64,000 bases of DNA from a bacterium (lineage in GTDB: Bacteria; Planctomycetota; Planctomycetia; Pirellulales; Pirellulaceae): the NCBI GenBank assembly GCA_016124445.1, contig WGNR01000012.1:682001-746000 (forward strand), in the 5' to 3' direction. The position numbers were made by a program, and so were the translations under genes. Shown here in pieces: positions 27,008 to 36,287 of this stretch; positions within the stretch are counted from its first letter, which is position 1, and each line of letters starts with the position of its first letter. Under the pieces are notes generated by a model. The model was not told the origin of the DNA, did not search any database, and was given only the letters and a program-made list of their open reading frames with translations.

Positions 27008-27469
27008 ATGGTTTTCGAACACATCGAGAAGCTCAAGCGCGAATACACCGACAAGTATGTCGTCGTGGGCCGGATGGTACCGGAACTGCAGCGATTCGCA
27101 GGTCGAACCGGGATCGTGCGTACGGTCAACATGAGCGGACGAGCACTGGTGGAGTTCCTCGGTTCGAATGACATCTCGTGGTACGACATCGATGTCGACT
27201 TTTTGAAAATCGTCGATAAGCCCGCCGAATCGGTCGAAGAAACCGCGCCTGCCACAAAGGAAGCCCCATCCCAACCGACTGCCAAAAAGCCCTCCAAACC
27301 GAGTACTGCTGATATCTTGGCGATGGCTCGGGGTCAGAAGCCTGCCGAGGCGACGCCCCCTAAAAAGCCAAGTACGGCGGACATTCTGGCCATGGCCCGA
27401 GCTAAAAAGCCCAAGCAGGGCGAACCGAAGCCTACCGATCCTGCCACCGAAGACAACCAACCCGAATGA
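27008..27469 (+). CDS. Small KOW-like protein with a repeated ADILAMAR tail
   Basis: A 153-residue soluble protein. The N-terminal ~80 residues form a small beta domain (YVVVGRMVPELQRFAGRTG, ALVEFLGSNDISWYDIDVDF) resembling SH3/KOW-like folds. The rest is Lys/Pro/Ala-rich and carries two copies of KPSTADILAMAR separated by 15 residues, which look like short docking helices on a flexible tail. I recognise the type from planctomycete genomes but know no function for it. It lies 96 bases after the TPR gene and 122 bases before the amidotransferase gene, all on the plus strand. The ATG at 27008 follows a weak ribosome-binding site. Confidence 0.75.
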   Translation: MVFEHIEKLKREYTDKYVVVGRMVPELQRFAGRTGIVRTVNMSGRALVEFLGSNDISWYDIDVDFLKIVDKPAESVEETAPATKEAPSQPTAKKPSKPSTADILAMARGQKPAEATPPKKPSTADILAMARAKKPKQGEPKPTDPATEDNQPE

Positions 27470-27591
27470 TGGTTGCCGAAAATCGGTCCTGCCAACGTGA
27501 ACCTGGCCCAGGCCGATGTTGTCTCGCGCAGTGGTTTGGTGGAAAATAATTGATATGCCTAACAACAAGCGCCTGCTTACCGAAACGACGC

Positions 27592-28191
<600 letters not shown>

Positions 28192-28203
28192 AGGAGATCC
28201 GCC

Positions 28204-29415
28204 ATGCTTTCGGTTAACGAGGCACTCGAACAGGTTTCTAAACACTCGTTCCTGGTACCCACAGCCCAGTGTTCGCCTTTGGAAGCTTTAGGATTGGTGT
28301 TGGCGGAAGATCTGGTCAGCCCGGTCGAATCCCCGGCGTTCGACAAAGCGATGATGGATGGCTTCGCCCTGCGATCGGGCGACACGCTTCGCGGTTCGGC
28401 GAACCTTGAAATTGTGACAGAGATCACCGCCGGAACGACATCCGAAGAAACGATCCTCTCGGGCATGGCGGCGAGAATTATGACCGGTGCCCCAATGCCT
28501 CCAGGTGCCGACTCTGTGGTCATGGTCGAACACACACAGATCGACTCTGAAAACGTCGACCGCGTCCAGGTCTTGCGTGTCGTGGAGACCGGCAGCCACG
28601 TCTTGAAGCGAGGTGGACTGCTGACGACCGGCCAGGTCGTGATTCCAGCCGGATCGGTCATACGGCCGATCGAAGTGGGGATTCTTTCGGACTTGGCTGG
28701 CGGCAGCGTGACCGTCCGGCGCAAGCCGACCGTGGCCATCATTTCGACTGGCGACGAATTGGTTCCGGCGGAAGAAGAACCTGGCCCTGGCCAAATCCGC
28801 AACACGAATGGCCCGATGTTGGCCGCCATGGCAGCCGAGGCTGGTGCCGAGGTCCATCGGCTGGGCATCGTTCGCGACAATCGAGACGATCTGGCGGCGG
28901 CGATTGTCGAAGGTTTGAGAGCCGACATACTGCTCATCTCAGGCGGCATGTCGGTCGGCGTCAAAGACCTTGGGCCGGCATTGCTGGCCGAAAATGGTGT
29001 CGAGAAGATCTTCCACAAGGTCGACCTGAAACCAGGCAAGCCGCTTTGGTTTGGCAAACAGGAAGGGGGCGAAAGTCCCGCGCTTGTATTTGGACTGCCA
29101 GGCAATCCGGTCAGCAGCCTGGTTTGCTTCCATCTCTTTGTCCGAACCGCGCTGAGCCAACTGGTGGGACGGAAGCTGACCTCTCCCTTCGTTCCCGGAT
29201 TTCTGCTGACGCGTGATTTCGTCAATCGTGGCGATCGACCTGTGTACTATCCGGCGTACGTCGGTCGCAAAGAAGGAGCCGCCGCCACCATTGTTCCGCT
29301 CGATTGGAAAGGCTCGGCCGACCTGGCGACGCTGGCCAAGGCCAACGCATTGGCAGTTTTCGATGCCAACTGCAGTTACGAAGCAGGCCAGTTTATTTCG
29401 GCGGTCATGGTTTAA
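28204..29415 (+). CDS. moeA: Molybdopterin molybdenumtransferase MoeA
   Basis: A 403-residue enzyme that inserts molybdate into adenylated molybdopterin, the last step of molybdenum cofactor assembly. Domain order is normal: N-terminal MLSVNEALEQV with PVESPAFDKAMMDGFALRS, GAPMPPGADSVVMVE, then the MoaB-like domain with IISTGDELVPAEEEPGPGQI, LLISGGMSVGVKD, KPGKPLWFG and VFGLPGNPVSSLVCF, and the C-terminal beta domain from ~330. The length is typical. GGAG 10 bases upstream supports ATG 28204. It follows the amidotransferase gene by 12 bases. No other molybdopterin gene is near. Confidence 0.95.
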   Translation: MLSVNEALEQVSKHSFLVPTAQCSPLEALGLVLAEDLVSPVESPAFDKAMMDGFALRSGDTLRGSANLEIVTEITAGTTSEETILSGMAARIMTGAPMPPGADSVVMVEHTQIDSENVDRVQVLRVVETGSHVLKRGGLLTTGQVVIPAGSVIRPIEVGILSDLAGGSVTVRRKPTVAIISTGDELVPAEEEPGPGQIRNTNGPMLAAMAAEAGAEVHRLGIVRDNRDDLAAAIVEGLRADILLISGGMSVGVKDLGPALLAENGVEKIFHKVDLKPGKPLWFGKQEGGESPALVFGLPGNPVSSLVCFHLFVRTALSQLVGRKLTSPFVPGFLLTRDFVNRGDRPVYYPAYVGRKEGAAATIVPLDWKGSADLATLAKANALAVFDANCSYEAGQFISAVMV

Positions 29416-29567
29416 GTGTTTTGATCCTGTTGCTAGCTAGTACTTTTAGGCTGTTTCCTGGACGGCAAGCTGCCCCTTGAGGTACACTTCTGTGTGGCAT
29501 AGGGGCATGCTAAAAGGATGGGTGTCCCTTAAACAGGGCAGGGCAAACTCATCTAGCGGAAGACATC

Positions 29568-30011
29568 GTGACACGGTTGAGCGATCTGGGAAGAGCGTGG
29601 TTCGAGAGAGTCTGGAACCAACGCGACGATGCCGCGATTTTCGAACTCACCGCCAAAAATGCCGTTGGTTACGCCGAATCGGACGTCCGTTGGTTCAGCA
29701 TGAACGCGTTCAAAGAGTTCCGCGATAATGTCCTGTTGGCGATGCCTGATGTTCGATTCGACGTGGAAGACGTCATTGAGCAGCACCCGAGCGTCGTGAT
29801 TCGCTGGTTCATGACGGGCACCCATACCGGCAAGGGATTTGGATTCGAGCCAACTGGTTCTCGCGTAACTTTGCGGGGGATGACCTGGCTGAAAGTCGAC
29901 GGAGACGACAAATTCCTCGAAGGATGGGACTGCTGGAATCAGGCTCGCATGCTGCAGATCTTCGTCGGCGGTATCAACCCGGGCAGTCCAGACCCCAAGC
30001 AGGACTCGTAG
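29568..30011 (+). CDS. SnoaL-like (NTF2-fold) protein
   Basis: A 147-residue soluble protein starting at GTG 29568. The opening helix WFERVWNQRDDAAIFELTAKNAVGY, then FKEFRDNVLLAMPDVRFDVEDVI, WFMTGTHTGKGFGFEPTGS, RVTLRGMTWLKVDGDKF-like strands and FLEGWDCWNQARML, follow the ester-cyclase/SnoaL polyketide-cyclase pattern, a cone-shaped NTF2 fold. Family members bind small hydrophobic ligands and few have known substrates. It sits 80 bases before the Lnt gene with no evident link to it. Enzyme activity is inferred from fold only. Confidence 0.75.
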   Translation: MTRLSDLGRAWFERVWNQRDDAAIFELTAKNAVGYAESDVRWFSMNAFKEFRDNVLLAMPDVRFDVEDVIEQHPSVVIRWFMTGTHTGKGFGFEPTGSRVTLRGMTWLKVDGDDKFLEGWDCWNQARMLQIFVGGINPGSPDPKQDS

Positions 30012-30091
30012 GCGCAAGTCGATCTGGGCTCGATCGTCAAAACCGCTATGATTGAAGCCGGTATGACGACCGCCTAATTCGACCCGCGAGA

Positions 30092-31819
30092 TTGCGCGTG
30101 CCCGCTTCTGAATCGACTAAAAAATCGCCCGATAAGGTTTCGCCAGCGCCCACGATGGCTTGGCGCGCGGTTCTGCTGTGGAGTTGCGGTAGCGCTTTGA
30201 TCTTGGCGGCTGCTTTCCCGCCGCTGAATCTTTGGCCGCTTGGTTGGCTCGCTCCGATCGGCTGGCTGATGCTGGTCCGCACGCCGGTCTTGCCCCGCCG
30301 ATCGTATTGGCTGATCTATCTCTCTGGCCTGCTTTTCTGGCTGACGGTTCTGTACGGCGTTGGCAATGCCCACTGGGCAACGCGCATGGGTGGCTGGCCG
30401 GCGCTGTGTAGTTATTTGGCGGTTTATCTGCCGCTATTCGTCGCCATCTCGCGAACCGTTGTGCATCGCATCAAAATTCCGCTGCCGATCGCCGCTCCCG
30501 TGATTTGGACTGCGCTCGAATTTGTACGGGCTTACTTCGCGACCGGGTTTTCAGTCGCTCAGCTCGGGCATTCCCAAGTCGATGATGTTCCGCTTATTCA
30601 GATTTCGGAATTCACCGGAGCCTACGGCGTTAGTTTCGTCGTGATGCTCGTCGCCTCGATGTTGGCGATGTGCGTTCCGGAATATGCGATCAATTCATCT
30701 GCGAAGGCTCGTTCCTCTCGGCTTGCCCCGGTCGGTTGGATGCTCGGCTGCGTTGTGCTGCTGCTTGCAGTTCATGGCGTTGGCTATGGACTTCTCTACG
30801 ACGGCGGCAGCGCTAGCAACGAAGCGGATCGTTCGGTTCGTATCGGCCTGGTGCAGGGTTCCATCGATACCGTCTTCGGCGATCCGACCCAATCGCAACG
30901 TACCTTCGACCAGTACGTGACGCTGACCGATCACCTGGCGCAGTACCAACCTGATCTAGACTTGATCGTTTGGCCGGAAACGACGATGGGGGATCATTTG
31001 CTATTCGAGTTGGGAAAAAACTTCGCTCCCCCCGTCGATCTGCCGGTGACCGAAACCAGGTTTCGAGAATTGATCGCTCAACGCCACGGGGAATTCGAGT
31101 ATTTGATTGGCGAGTTGGGTGTCCGCCGCTGGAAGGCCCCGCTTTTGCTCGGCACTTCGGTGATTCGCTACGGAAATAAACGGGTCGAAAGCTACAACTC
31201 TGCTATCCATGTCGACCGAAAAGGGGCGATTGTTAACCGCTACGACAAAGTCCATCCGGTGATGTTTGGCGAGTATGTCCCATTCGGCGATGTTTTCCCA
31301 TTCATCTACGAACTGATGCCAATCGGCAGCGGGCTGAGTTGTGGCGAAGGCCCGGTGGCAATTGATGTCGATGGCGTCTCGTTGGTCCCATGTATTTGCT
31401 TTGAGAATACTGTCCCCCAATTAGTGGCAAGCCATGTGCGTACCCTGCATAGCGATGGACAATCGGTCGATGCGTTGGTCACGCTCACCAACGACGGGTG
31501 GTTTTGGGGATCGAGCGTTTTGGATCTACATTTGACCTGTGCCAAGTTCCGCGCGGTGGAGAACCGCCGTCCGATGCTGGTGGCAGCCAACACGGGAATA
31601 TCGGCAGTGATTGATCCGTACGGCAGAGCCGTCCAGCAAACACCCGTTCGGGAGACGACCTACTTGGTTGCTGAGGTGGCCCCTACGAAGCGTCCCTTGT
31701 CGTTTTACACGCGTTATGGCGATTGGTTCGCCGGAAGCTGCTTCGGCCTCACGATCGTCGCCTGGGGGTTGGCCTGGATCTATCGAAAACGGGGCGAAAC
31801 CCCCTCTGCCGAGCAGTAG
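30092..31819 (+). CDS. lnt: Apolipoprotein N-acyltransferase
   Basis: A 575-residue inner-membrane enzyme that adds the third acyl chain to the N-terminal cysteine of lipoproteins. About six N-terminal membrane segments span ~25-245 (for example LILAAAFPPLNLWPLGWLAP). The periplasmic nitrilase domain follows at ~250-540, and one C-terminal segment lies near 550. The catalytic triad is complete: Glu296 (VWPETT), Lys386 (RYDKVHP) and Cys436 (CICFEN), with the conserved EYVPFGD after the Lys. The start is uncertain: TTG 30092, GTG 30098 and ATG 30155 are all possible. Several lipoproteins in this window are plausible substrates. Confidence 0.92.
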   Translation: MRVPASESTKKSPDKVSPAPTMAWRAVLLWSCGSALILAAAFPPLNLWPLGWLAPIGWLMLVRTPVLPRRSYWLIYLSGLLFWLTVLYGVGNAHWATRMGGWPALCSYLAVYLPLFVAISRTVVHRIKIPLPIAAPVIWTALEFVRAYFATGFSVAQLGHSQVDDVPLIQISEFTGAYGVSFVVMLVASMLAMCVPEYAINSSAKARSSRLAPVGWMLGCVVLLLAVHGVGYGLLYDGGSASNEADRSVRIGLVQGSIDTVFGDPTQSQRTFDQYVTLTDHLAQYQPDLDLIVWPETTMGDHLLFELGKNFAPPVDLPVTETRFRELIAQRHGEFEYLIGELGVRRWKAPLLLGTSVIRYGNKRVESYNSAIHVDRKGAIVNRYDKVHPVMFGEYVPFGDVFPFIYELMPIGSGLSCGEGPVAIDVDGVSLVPCICFENTVPQLVASHVRTLHSDGQSVDALVTLTNDGWFWGSSVLDLHLTCAKFRAVENRRPMLVAANTGISAVIDPYGRAVQQTPVRETTYLVAEVAPTKRPLSFYTRYGDWFAGSCFGLTIVAWGLAWIYRKRGETPSAEQ

Positions 31820-32315
31820 ACAAACATTCTCAAGGGGAGCCTGTGACGGATCTGTCCGCACCGGGTATCCGAAGAAACCCGAACGATGGTTTCCTGCAGG
31901 TCGTACTGGAGGAATTACCCGGGCAAAAATGACGAGGAGTTACCGACGTAAAGCGTTAACGTCACTTATATTAGAACAGGGACCTGACCGGCGAGGGCCG
32001 AAGTATCGGTTATGCAACTCAGTTTCCCAGAACACCTAAACTAATTTGTCCGTTTTATTGACACTTGAGAAAGCCCAGAATTATACTGGCCGTAAATACT
32101 CACACATCTTGTCCCGTAACAAACCATTGGCACTCTTTGAGAACGATCTCGGGAGTCCACCTTCTCGGTTGTTGGATCCGTCGACATAGCATGGATGCGG
32201 CTTGCTTCACACGCGTGAAATTCCCTCACGCTGCCGCGAGCGACGAATTAACCGACCCAGACCATATTCGTCCCTAACAGGGCAGTGGCCTCGTGCCATC
32301 GAAGGAGTCACTTCC
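31820..32315 (+). other. Intergenic region before the coiled-coil protein gene
   Basis: About 500 bases. A 29-codon GTG frame at 31843-31932 has a good AAGGGGAG site, but nothing else supports it. The rest holds one convincing promoter-like element (32058-32087) and AAGGAG just before the next ATG. No RNA gene is apparent. Confidence 0.45.
32058..32087 (+). promoter_or_regulatory. Sigma-70-type promoter for the coiled-coil/small membrane protein pair
   Basis: TTGACA at 32058-32063 and TATACT at 32082-32087 are separated by 18 bases. It lies in an intergenic stretch pointing at the gene starting at 32316, giving an untranslated leader of roughly 220 bases. Confidence 0.6.
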
Positions 32316-33161
32316 ATGACATTGATCGGAAAGATCTTTACCGTCCTGATCCTCCTCATGAGCTTGGTCTTTATGACCATTGCCATGACCGTCTACGCCA
32401 CCCATAAAAACTGGCGCGACGTGGTCAAAGGGGACAGCAGTGGCAACCAAGGGCTGGAAAAAACCATCAGCGAATTGAACGCCCAGGCGACTGCTCTGCA
32501 AAAGGAAATCGGCGACTTGAAGATGAAGCTGCAGCAAGAGCGTGCGGCTCGCGCTTCGGCCCTGCAAACGTTGTTGACCCGTACTCGCCTGCAAGACGAT
32601 CAGTTGACCACGCTGAGCAAAGAGAACGAGCGTCTGGTCAAGTCGGAAGACATGATGAAAACCAACCTCGAGTTGACCTTGAACAACGAGAAAGCCCTGA
32701 AGCAGGAAGTCGACCAGTTGCGCTCCGATATCAAGATCGCCCAGGCCGATCGCGATAAGATCTTCAACGAAGTCGTTTTGAAGACCGACGAGCTGCAGCA
32801 GCGTAAGGTCGAACAGGAACGTTTGGCAGAACGAGCCCAGTCGTTGACCGCCCAGACCGCGCGAATGAAGCGGGTTCTGACTGCATTCGGTAAGACCGAA
32901 TTCACCCCGGTCGATGGCATTGCTCCGCCGCTGGATGGCTACATCACCGCAGTCAATAACGCCAACCTCGTCGAGATCAACCTTGGTTCCGACGATGGCA
33001 TTCACATCGGTAACCAATTGGAAGTGTTCCGCGGCCAAACCTACCTGGGCCGGATCATCATCAAAGAAACCGCTCCAGATCACGCGGTCGGAGAAATCGT
33101 TCGGGAAAATCGTCGCGGCCAGATCTTAAAGGGTGACCATGTCTCCACAAAGCTCGGATAA
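32316..33161 (+). CDS. Membrane-anchored coiled-coil protein
   Basis: A 281-residue protein with AAGGAG 9 bases before ATG 32316. One N-terminal membrane segment (residues ~4-27, IGKIFTVLILLMSLVFM) is followed by a long coiled coil at ~45-205, rich in Glu, Gln, Lys and Leu. A small C-terminal beta domain follows (LDGYITAVNNANLVEINLGS, GIHIGNQLEVFRGQTYLGRI, VREN..GQILKGDHVSTKL) resembling an MreC-like or FlgT-like beta barrel. This looks like an envelope structural protein; MreC-like architecture is inference. Its 3' end overlaps the start of the next small gene by 23 bases in another frame. Confidence 0.85.
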   Translation: MTLIGKIFTVLILLMSLVFMTIAMTVYATHKNWRDVVKGDSSGNQGLEKTISELNAQATALQKEIGDLKMKLQQERAARASALQTLLTRTRLQDDQLTTLSKENERLVKSEDMMKTNLELTLNNEKALKQEVDQLRSDIKIAQADRDKIFNEVVLKTDELQQRKVEQERLAERAQSLTAQTARMKRVLTAFGKTEFTPVDGIAPPLDGYITAVNNANLVEINLGSDDGIHIGNQLEVFRGQTYLGRIIIKETAPDHAVGEIVRENRRGQILKGDHVSTKLG

Positions 33162-33294
33162 ATCGGGACGCAAGTCCAGTTTAAATATCTACACGGTGAT
33201 GCTTATGCTGTCGTTCATTGCGCTGACGACCGGAGCCATCCTGCTGTTCATGGAACTTCAACGCTACGGCAGCTGGCCGCAGTGGAAGGTCTAA
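33139..33294 (+). CDS. 51-residue single-pass membrane protein overlapping the coiled-coil gene
   Basis: A short gene starting at ATG 33139, inside the last 23 bases of the preceding gene, and ending at TAA 33294. It has a hydrophilic Ser/Lys-rich N-terminus (MSPQSSDKSGRKSS), one membrane segment (residues ~17-38) and a short aromatic tail (RYGSWPQWKV). GGGTGA just before the ATG could act in reinitiation. A perfect terminator follows 25 bases after the stop, so the two-gene unit closes here. The overlap, the membrane segment and the terminator position together support a real gene. It is probably a partner of the coiled-coil protein. Confidence 0.7.
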   Translation: MSPQSSDKSGRKSSLNIYTVMLMLSFIALTTGAILLFMELQRYGSWPQWKV

Positions 33295-33318
33295 TCAGCT
33301 CGCTCAAAAGATAATCCA

Positions 33319-33349
33319 AAGGCGAAGCGGCACACGCTTCGCCTTTTTT
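33319..33349 (+). terminator. Rho-independent terminator
   Basis: GGCGAAGCG at 33321-33329 pairs with CGCTTCGCC at 33335-33343 around a 5-base loop, followed by six T. It closes the coiled-coil/small membrane protein operon. Confidence 0.92.
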
Positions 33350-33360
33350 CGTTCTTGCGG

Positions 33361-33783
33361 CTATTGCCCAATGGCATCGGGATGAATCGCGCCCAGGTCG
33401 GTTGCCAGGCGGATCGCCTCGCGATGGCTGTTGAAAAAGAACCGCGAGGGAAGAACCAAGTTAATCCGGTACGAAAGATTGACCCGCAGCTGCGAAGGAT
33501 CGATCTCCAGCACGATTTCCTGCCGCGCATAGCGCTCCGGCCCCATGACGGTCGCCCACAGGTTGCCGCGCCAGAAAGTCAAAGGATCGTGGCTGGTAAC
33601 CTTCGCCCCGGTTCGCTCGTAAAACGCGATCGCAGTAGGAACGACCTCGACGATCTCAGGGACGAAGAACTCGTACCGATCGACCAACCAGGCCAGTGTC
33701 GTCCCGCGATGAACGTCAGCACGCACATAGGCTCCCTCAGACGGCTCTGGCATGGGGGAGCTAAAGGGATTGGCACTGTTCAT
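33361..33783 (-). CDS. Small soluble protein with an N-terminal NPFSSP motif
   Basis: A 140-residue protein. ATG 33783 is preferred because GGAGGTGG lies just upstream; the frame extends 27 codons further. It starts MNSANPFSSPMPEPSEG, again the NPF-x-S-P signature. A small alpha/beta domain follows with WLVDRYEFFVPEIVEVVPTA, HDPLTFWRGNLWATVMGPER and EIDPSQLRVNLSYRINLVLP, closing with a helix (SHREAIRLATDLGAIHPDAIG). There is no membrane segment. The function is not recognised. It converges on the coiled-coil operon and its terminator. Confidence 0.7.
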   Translation of the reverse strand: MNSANPFSSPMPEPSEGAYVRADVHRGTTLAWLVDRYEFFVPEIVEVVPTAIAFYERTGAKVTSHDPLTFWRGNLWATVMGPERYARQEIVLEIDPSQLRVNLSYRINLVLPSRFFFNSHREAIRLATDLGAIHPDAIGQ

Positions 33784-33894
33784 CGAACCACCTCCAACGC
33801 TATTTCCGCCCCCACATCCATTATGTGGGCAACCAGGAAATACGTGCCACCATTTGGTTCGCAATCAGCGTCCGTTGGTTAGAGCCAGATCGAC

Positions 33895-34563
33895 CTAGCT
33901 ATCCTGGCGTCCTACTTCCTGGGCTGCGGCAATCTTCGTCTTTGGGCTCCAACCGGCGTCGAACAGCATATCAAACAGGCGGGCCTTGGAATTGACGTTG
34001 GTTTTTCGAAAGATGCTCGAGCGGCGGAACTGAACCGTTCGCAGGCTCAACTGCAGATAGTCGGCAATTTCCTGGTTGGTTCGCCCCAGGAACATCAGTT
34101 CGAGGACCTTGGTCTCTTCGGCGGATAATTCGCTCAGCAGTTGATCCGCCTCTCGGCGCTTGATCTGCCTGGCATAGGTGGAATCGTTCTTCTCCATCGC
34201 CTGGCGAATGGCTTCGATGAGCCGCGTCGTATTGCACGGCTTCTGAAACAACTCATGGGCGCCCAACTTCATCGCTTGAACGGTGGTTGGAACGTCCGCG
34301 TGGGCTGACAGAAAGATAACAATCAGCGGAAGGTTAGCCTGGTTGATTCGACGATGTACTTCCAACCCCGAGATGCCTGGCAAGCGAATGTCGAGCACGA
34401 CACAACCAGGTTCAGCGGGTTGAAGCTGGTCGAGGAATTCCTCGCCAGAACTATATGCGTAGGCGCGAAGCCCCACCGACTTAGCTAACTGCAAAAGAGA
34501 TTCGCGTGCGGCGGGATCATCGTCGACGAAATAAACGATCGATTCTGATGTCATGGGATGCAA
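33895..34563 (-). CDS. FixJ-type two-component response regulator
   Basis: A 222-residue regulator. The receiver domain at ~8-125 has acidic pocket residues in YFVDDDPAARE, phospho-acceptor Asp58 in CVVLDIRLPG, Ser86 in FLSAHAD at the switch position and Lys108 in FQKPC. The C-terminal LuxR-type helix-turn-helix spans ~150-205 (LSAEETKVLELMFLGRTNQEIADYLQLSLRTVQFRRSSIFRKTN divided over four helices). The order of features fits the FixJ/TodT group. An alternative start is ATG 34554. No histidine kinase is adjacent, so it is an orphan here. Confidence 0.9.
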   Translation of the reverse strand: MHPMTSESIVYFVDDDPAARESLLQLAKSVGLRAYAYSSGEEFLDQLQPAEPGCVVLDIRLPGISGLEVHRRINQANLPLIVIFLSAHADVPTTVQAMKLGAHELFQKPCNTTRLIEAIRQAMEKNDSTYARQIKRREADQLLSELSAEETKVLELMFLGRTNQEIADYLQLSLRTVQFRRSSIFRKTNVNSKARLFDMLFDAGWSPKTKIAAAQEVGRQDS

Positions 34564-35730
34564 ACAATCTACTCAGGAAAACGGTCATGCCTGTTTTACC
34601 CCTAGTCCTGTTGCTGCCCTTGATTTAGTTCGGCCAAAGAGGATGTCTCGCTGCCCCTCGATGCAACCCAACCTTCGTCAGGCGATCATCCAGCGAGATC
34701 TTGGCAGAACTTTCTACTGCACCTAAGTGCTTGGAACCGGGACGGAAGGAATCGCCGATTGTAAGTCGAGCGATCTCAGGTGCCAGTGTCACAAAAACCT
34801 AGCGATTTGTTGAACCAGGCATCCTTCTCCAAGAATCTCATCGGACATCACGCGAACCGCCTAAAACAAAAGCGATTGCATTTATGTTTTGTCTTAAAGG
34901 TCTGCACAAAACAGGCAACTTTCGTTCACCTGTGCGTTTGGACCGCAACAAACCGATGCATTCTTCCCACAGAATGACTGGCCCATCGTAAATATAGAAT
35001 GCAATTCTACTTGCCGCGAATTGGAAACTTCACTTATCCAATATTTTTGCCAAATCACTTCTCAAAACGGATTAGTGCGCTTTGATGCTCCACTACCGGA
35101 CAATCCGCAACAACTAGATTGACTATAGTCTGCGGCGCAACCGCATTCATCCGAAATCCCGCAAATCTTTTTTTTGCCGATCGATCGACAAGTTTTCGGA
35201 CTACCGCTATCTCTATTCGCGAATCCGTAACCACAAACGTCAACCTCGTGAGGTAACGAATCACCAATTCCACGTCGATTGTCCTTCGATCACTGAGAGT
35301 AGAAACGTCGAATCCACAACATTGGATAACCTCTCACACTGTTCTGATAAGTAAGAGACATCATCACGAAACGGACTTCGGGGGCTCACACAGCCGGGCA
35401 AGCTGGCCGGCTAATTGCGTTGACGCGTAGCGATTTTGCCGATTTGGCAATTTGCCGATCGTCGAATTTTGGCCGTTATCACAATAAAAATCGTTCCGAT
35501 CCGACCCCATATCGTGGAAAATCGACGAAGGGAACAGAATCATTAACGTCATTCAACCAACATGACGCATCCGCGACCAACCGTGTCCTACACTGGTGAA
35601 GAATCCTTGTCTTCAGAGGCTTTGGCACTTTGTTTGCCACGTCTTTGGATTGGGTCACGAGACGACTGGTTCGATTCGTTCCTGAGTTCCAAGTTGACCA
35701 ACATCTAATCTTTATCCGAGGGGGATCGTC
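34564..35730. other. Long AT-rich intergenic region
   Basis: About 1.17 kb with no gene I can support. Frames of 60-70 codons at 34780, 35055 and 35364 have no ribosome-binding sites or protein-like composition. The stretch ~34790-35600 is visibly poorer in G+C than the flanks. It contains a 10-base perfect palindrome (GACTATAGTC near 35120) and a T8 run near 35168. It could hold regulatory sites for the FixJ-type gene and the YYAP-repeat gene, an unannotated RNA, or a decayed gene. Confidence 0.45.
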
Positions 35731-36234
35731 ATGTTCCGTAGCCTTTTGATTGCCGGCGCGATCGCGCTCGCTCCGTTGTTTGCCGCCAACGTCGCCCAGG
35801 CCCAGGTCGTCACCACCGTGACACCGCCGACTGCGATTGGCTATGTCCCAGTTCGCCAAGGTTTGTTCGGTCTGCGAACATCGTATAAGCCGGTTCTCAT
35901 TCCAGGCACCGCAACTACCTACGTCGCCAGCCCGGTCGTTCAGGCCAACTATGCTCCGACCACGACCTATTACACCCCAGAGGTGACCACGTCGTACTAC
36001 GCCCCAGAGGTGACTACGTCGTACTATGCCCCGGCCGCGACCACCAGTTACTACGCGCCAACGACCTCCTATTACGCTCCGACGACGACCTACTACACCC
36101 CGGCACCCGCGCCCGTCGAGCAGACCACCACCTACTATGCCCCGACCAACGTTAATTATTACCCCAAGACGTACTGGTACAGCACGCCTGCTCCGGTGCC
36201 GCGAACGGTTGGCATGCCGATTATCGGTTACTAA
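35731..36234 (+). CDS. Secreted Tyr-rich YYAP-repeat protein
   Basis: A 167-residue protein with a clear signal peptide (residues 1-24, ending NVAQAQ) and GAGGGGG ahead of the ATG. The mature part is almost free of charge and is built from short repeats of the form T-T-S/T-Y-Y-A/T-P-(E/T)-V/T, about nine copies between residues 70 and 145. Before them lies a short segment (IGYVPVRQGLFGLRTSYKPVL). The C-terminus repeats the theme (YYPKTYWYSTPAP). The composition (Tyr, Thr, Pro, Ala) suggests a surface or cell-wall structural protein, perhaps cross-linked through tyrosine. Function unknown. Confidence 0.8.
   Translation: MFRSLLIAGAIALAPLFAANVAQAQVVTTVTPPTAIGYVPVRQGLFGLRTSYKPVLIPGTATTYVASPVVQANYAPTTTYYTPEVTTSYYAPEVTTSYYAPAATTSYYAPTTSYYAPTTTYYTPAPAPVEQTTTYYAPTNVNYYPKTYWYSTPAPVPRTVGMPIIGY
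35950..36170 (+). repeat. Coding tandem repeat (TTSYYAP-type units)
   Basis: Degenerate units of 24-33 bases encoding TTSYYAPEV-like peptides, including two adjacent nearly identical units (near 35975-36030). It is a site where copy number could vary by slippage. Confidence 0.75.
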
Positions 36235-36263
36235 GCCGCGATATCCCTACTGAAAAACATGAC

Positions 36264-36287
36264 CTGCCCGCCCTTGTTGGCGGGCAG
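36264..36287 (+). terminator. Hairpin terminator after the YYAP-repeat gene
   Basis: CTGCCCGCC at 36264-36272 pairs with GGCGGGCAG at 36279-36287 over a 6-base loop, followed by TTGTCGTTT. The stem is strong but the T-tract is interrupted. Confidence 0.7.

Noticed and set aside
31843..31932. 29-codon GTG frame with a good ribosome-binding site after lnt
   Set aside because: Only the AAGGGGAG site supports it. It is too short to judge without conservation or expression data.
34780..34977. 65-codon frame in the AT-rich gap
   Set aside because: Composition typical of random AT-rich DNA and no start signals.
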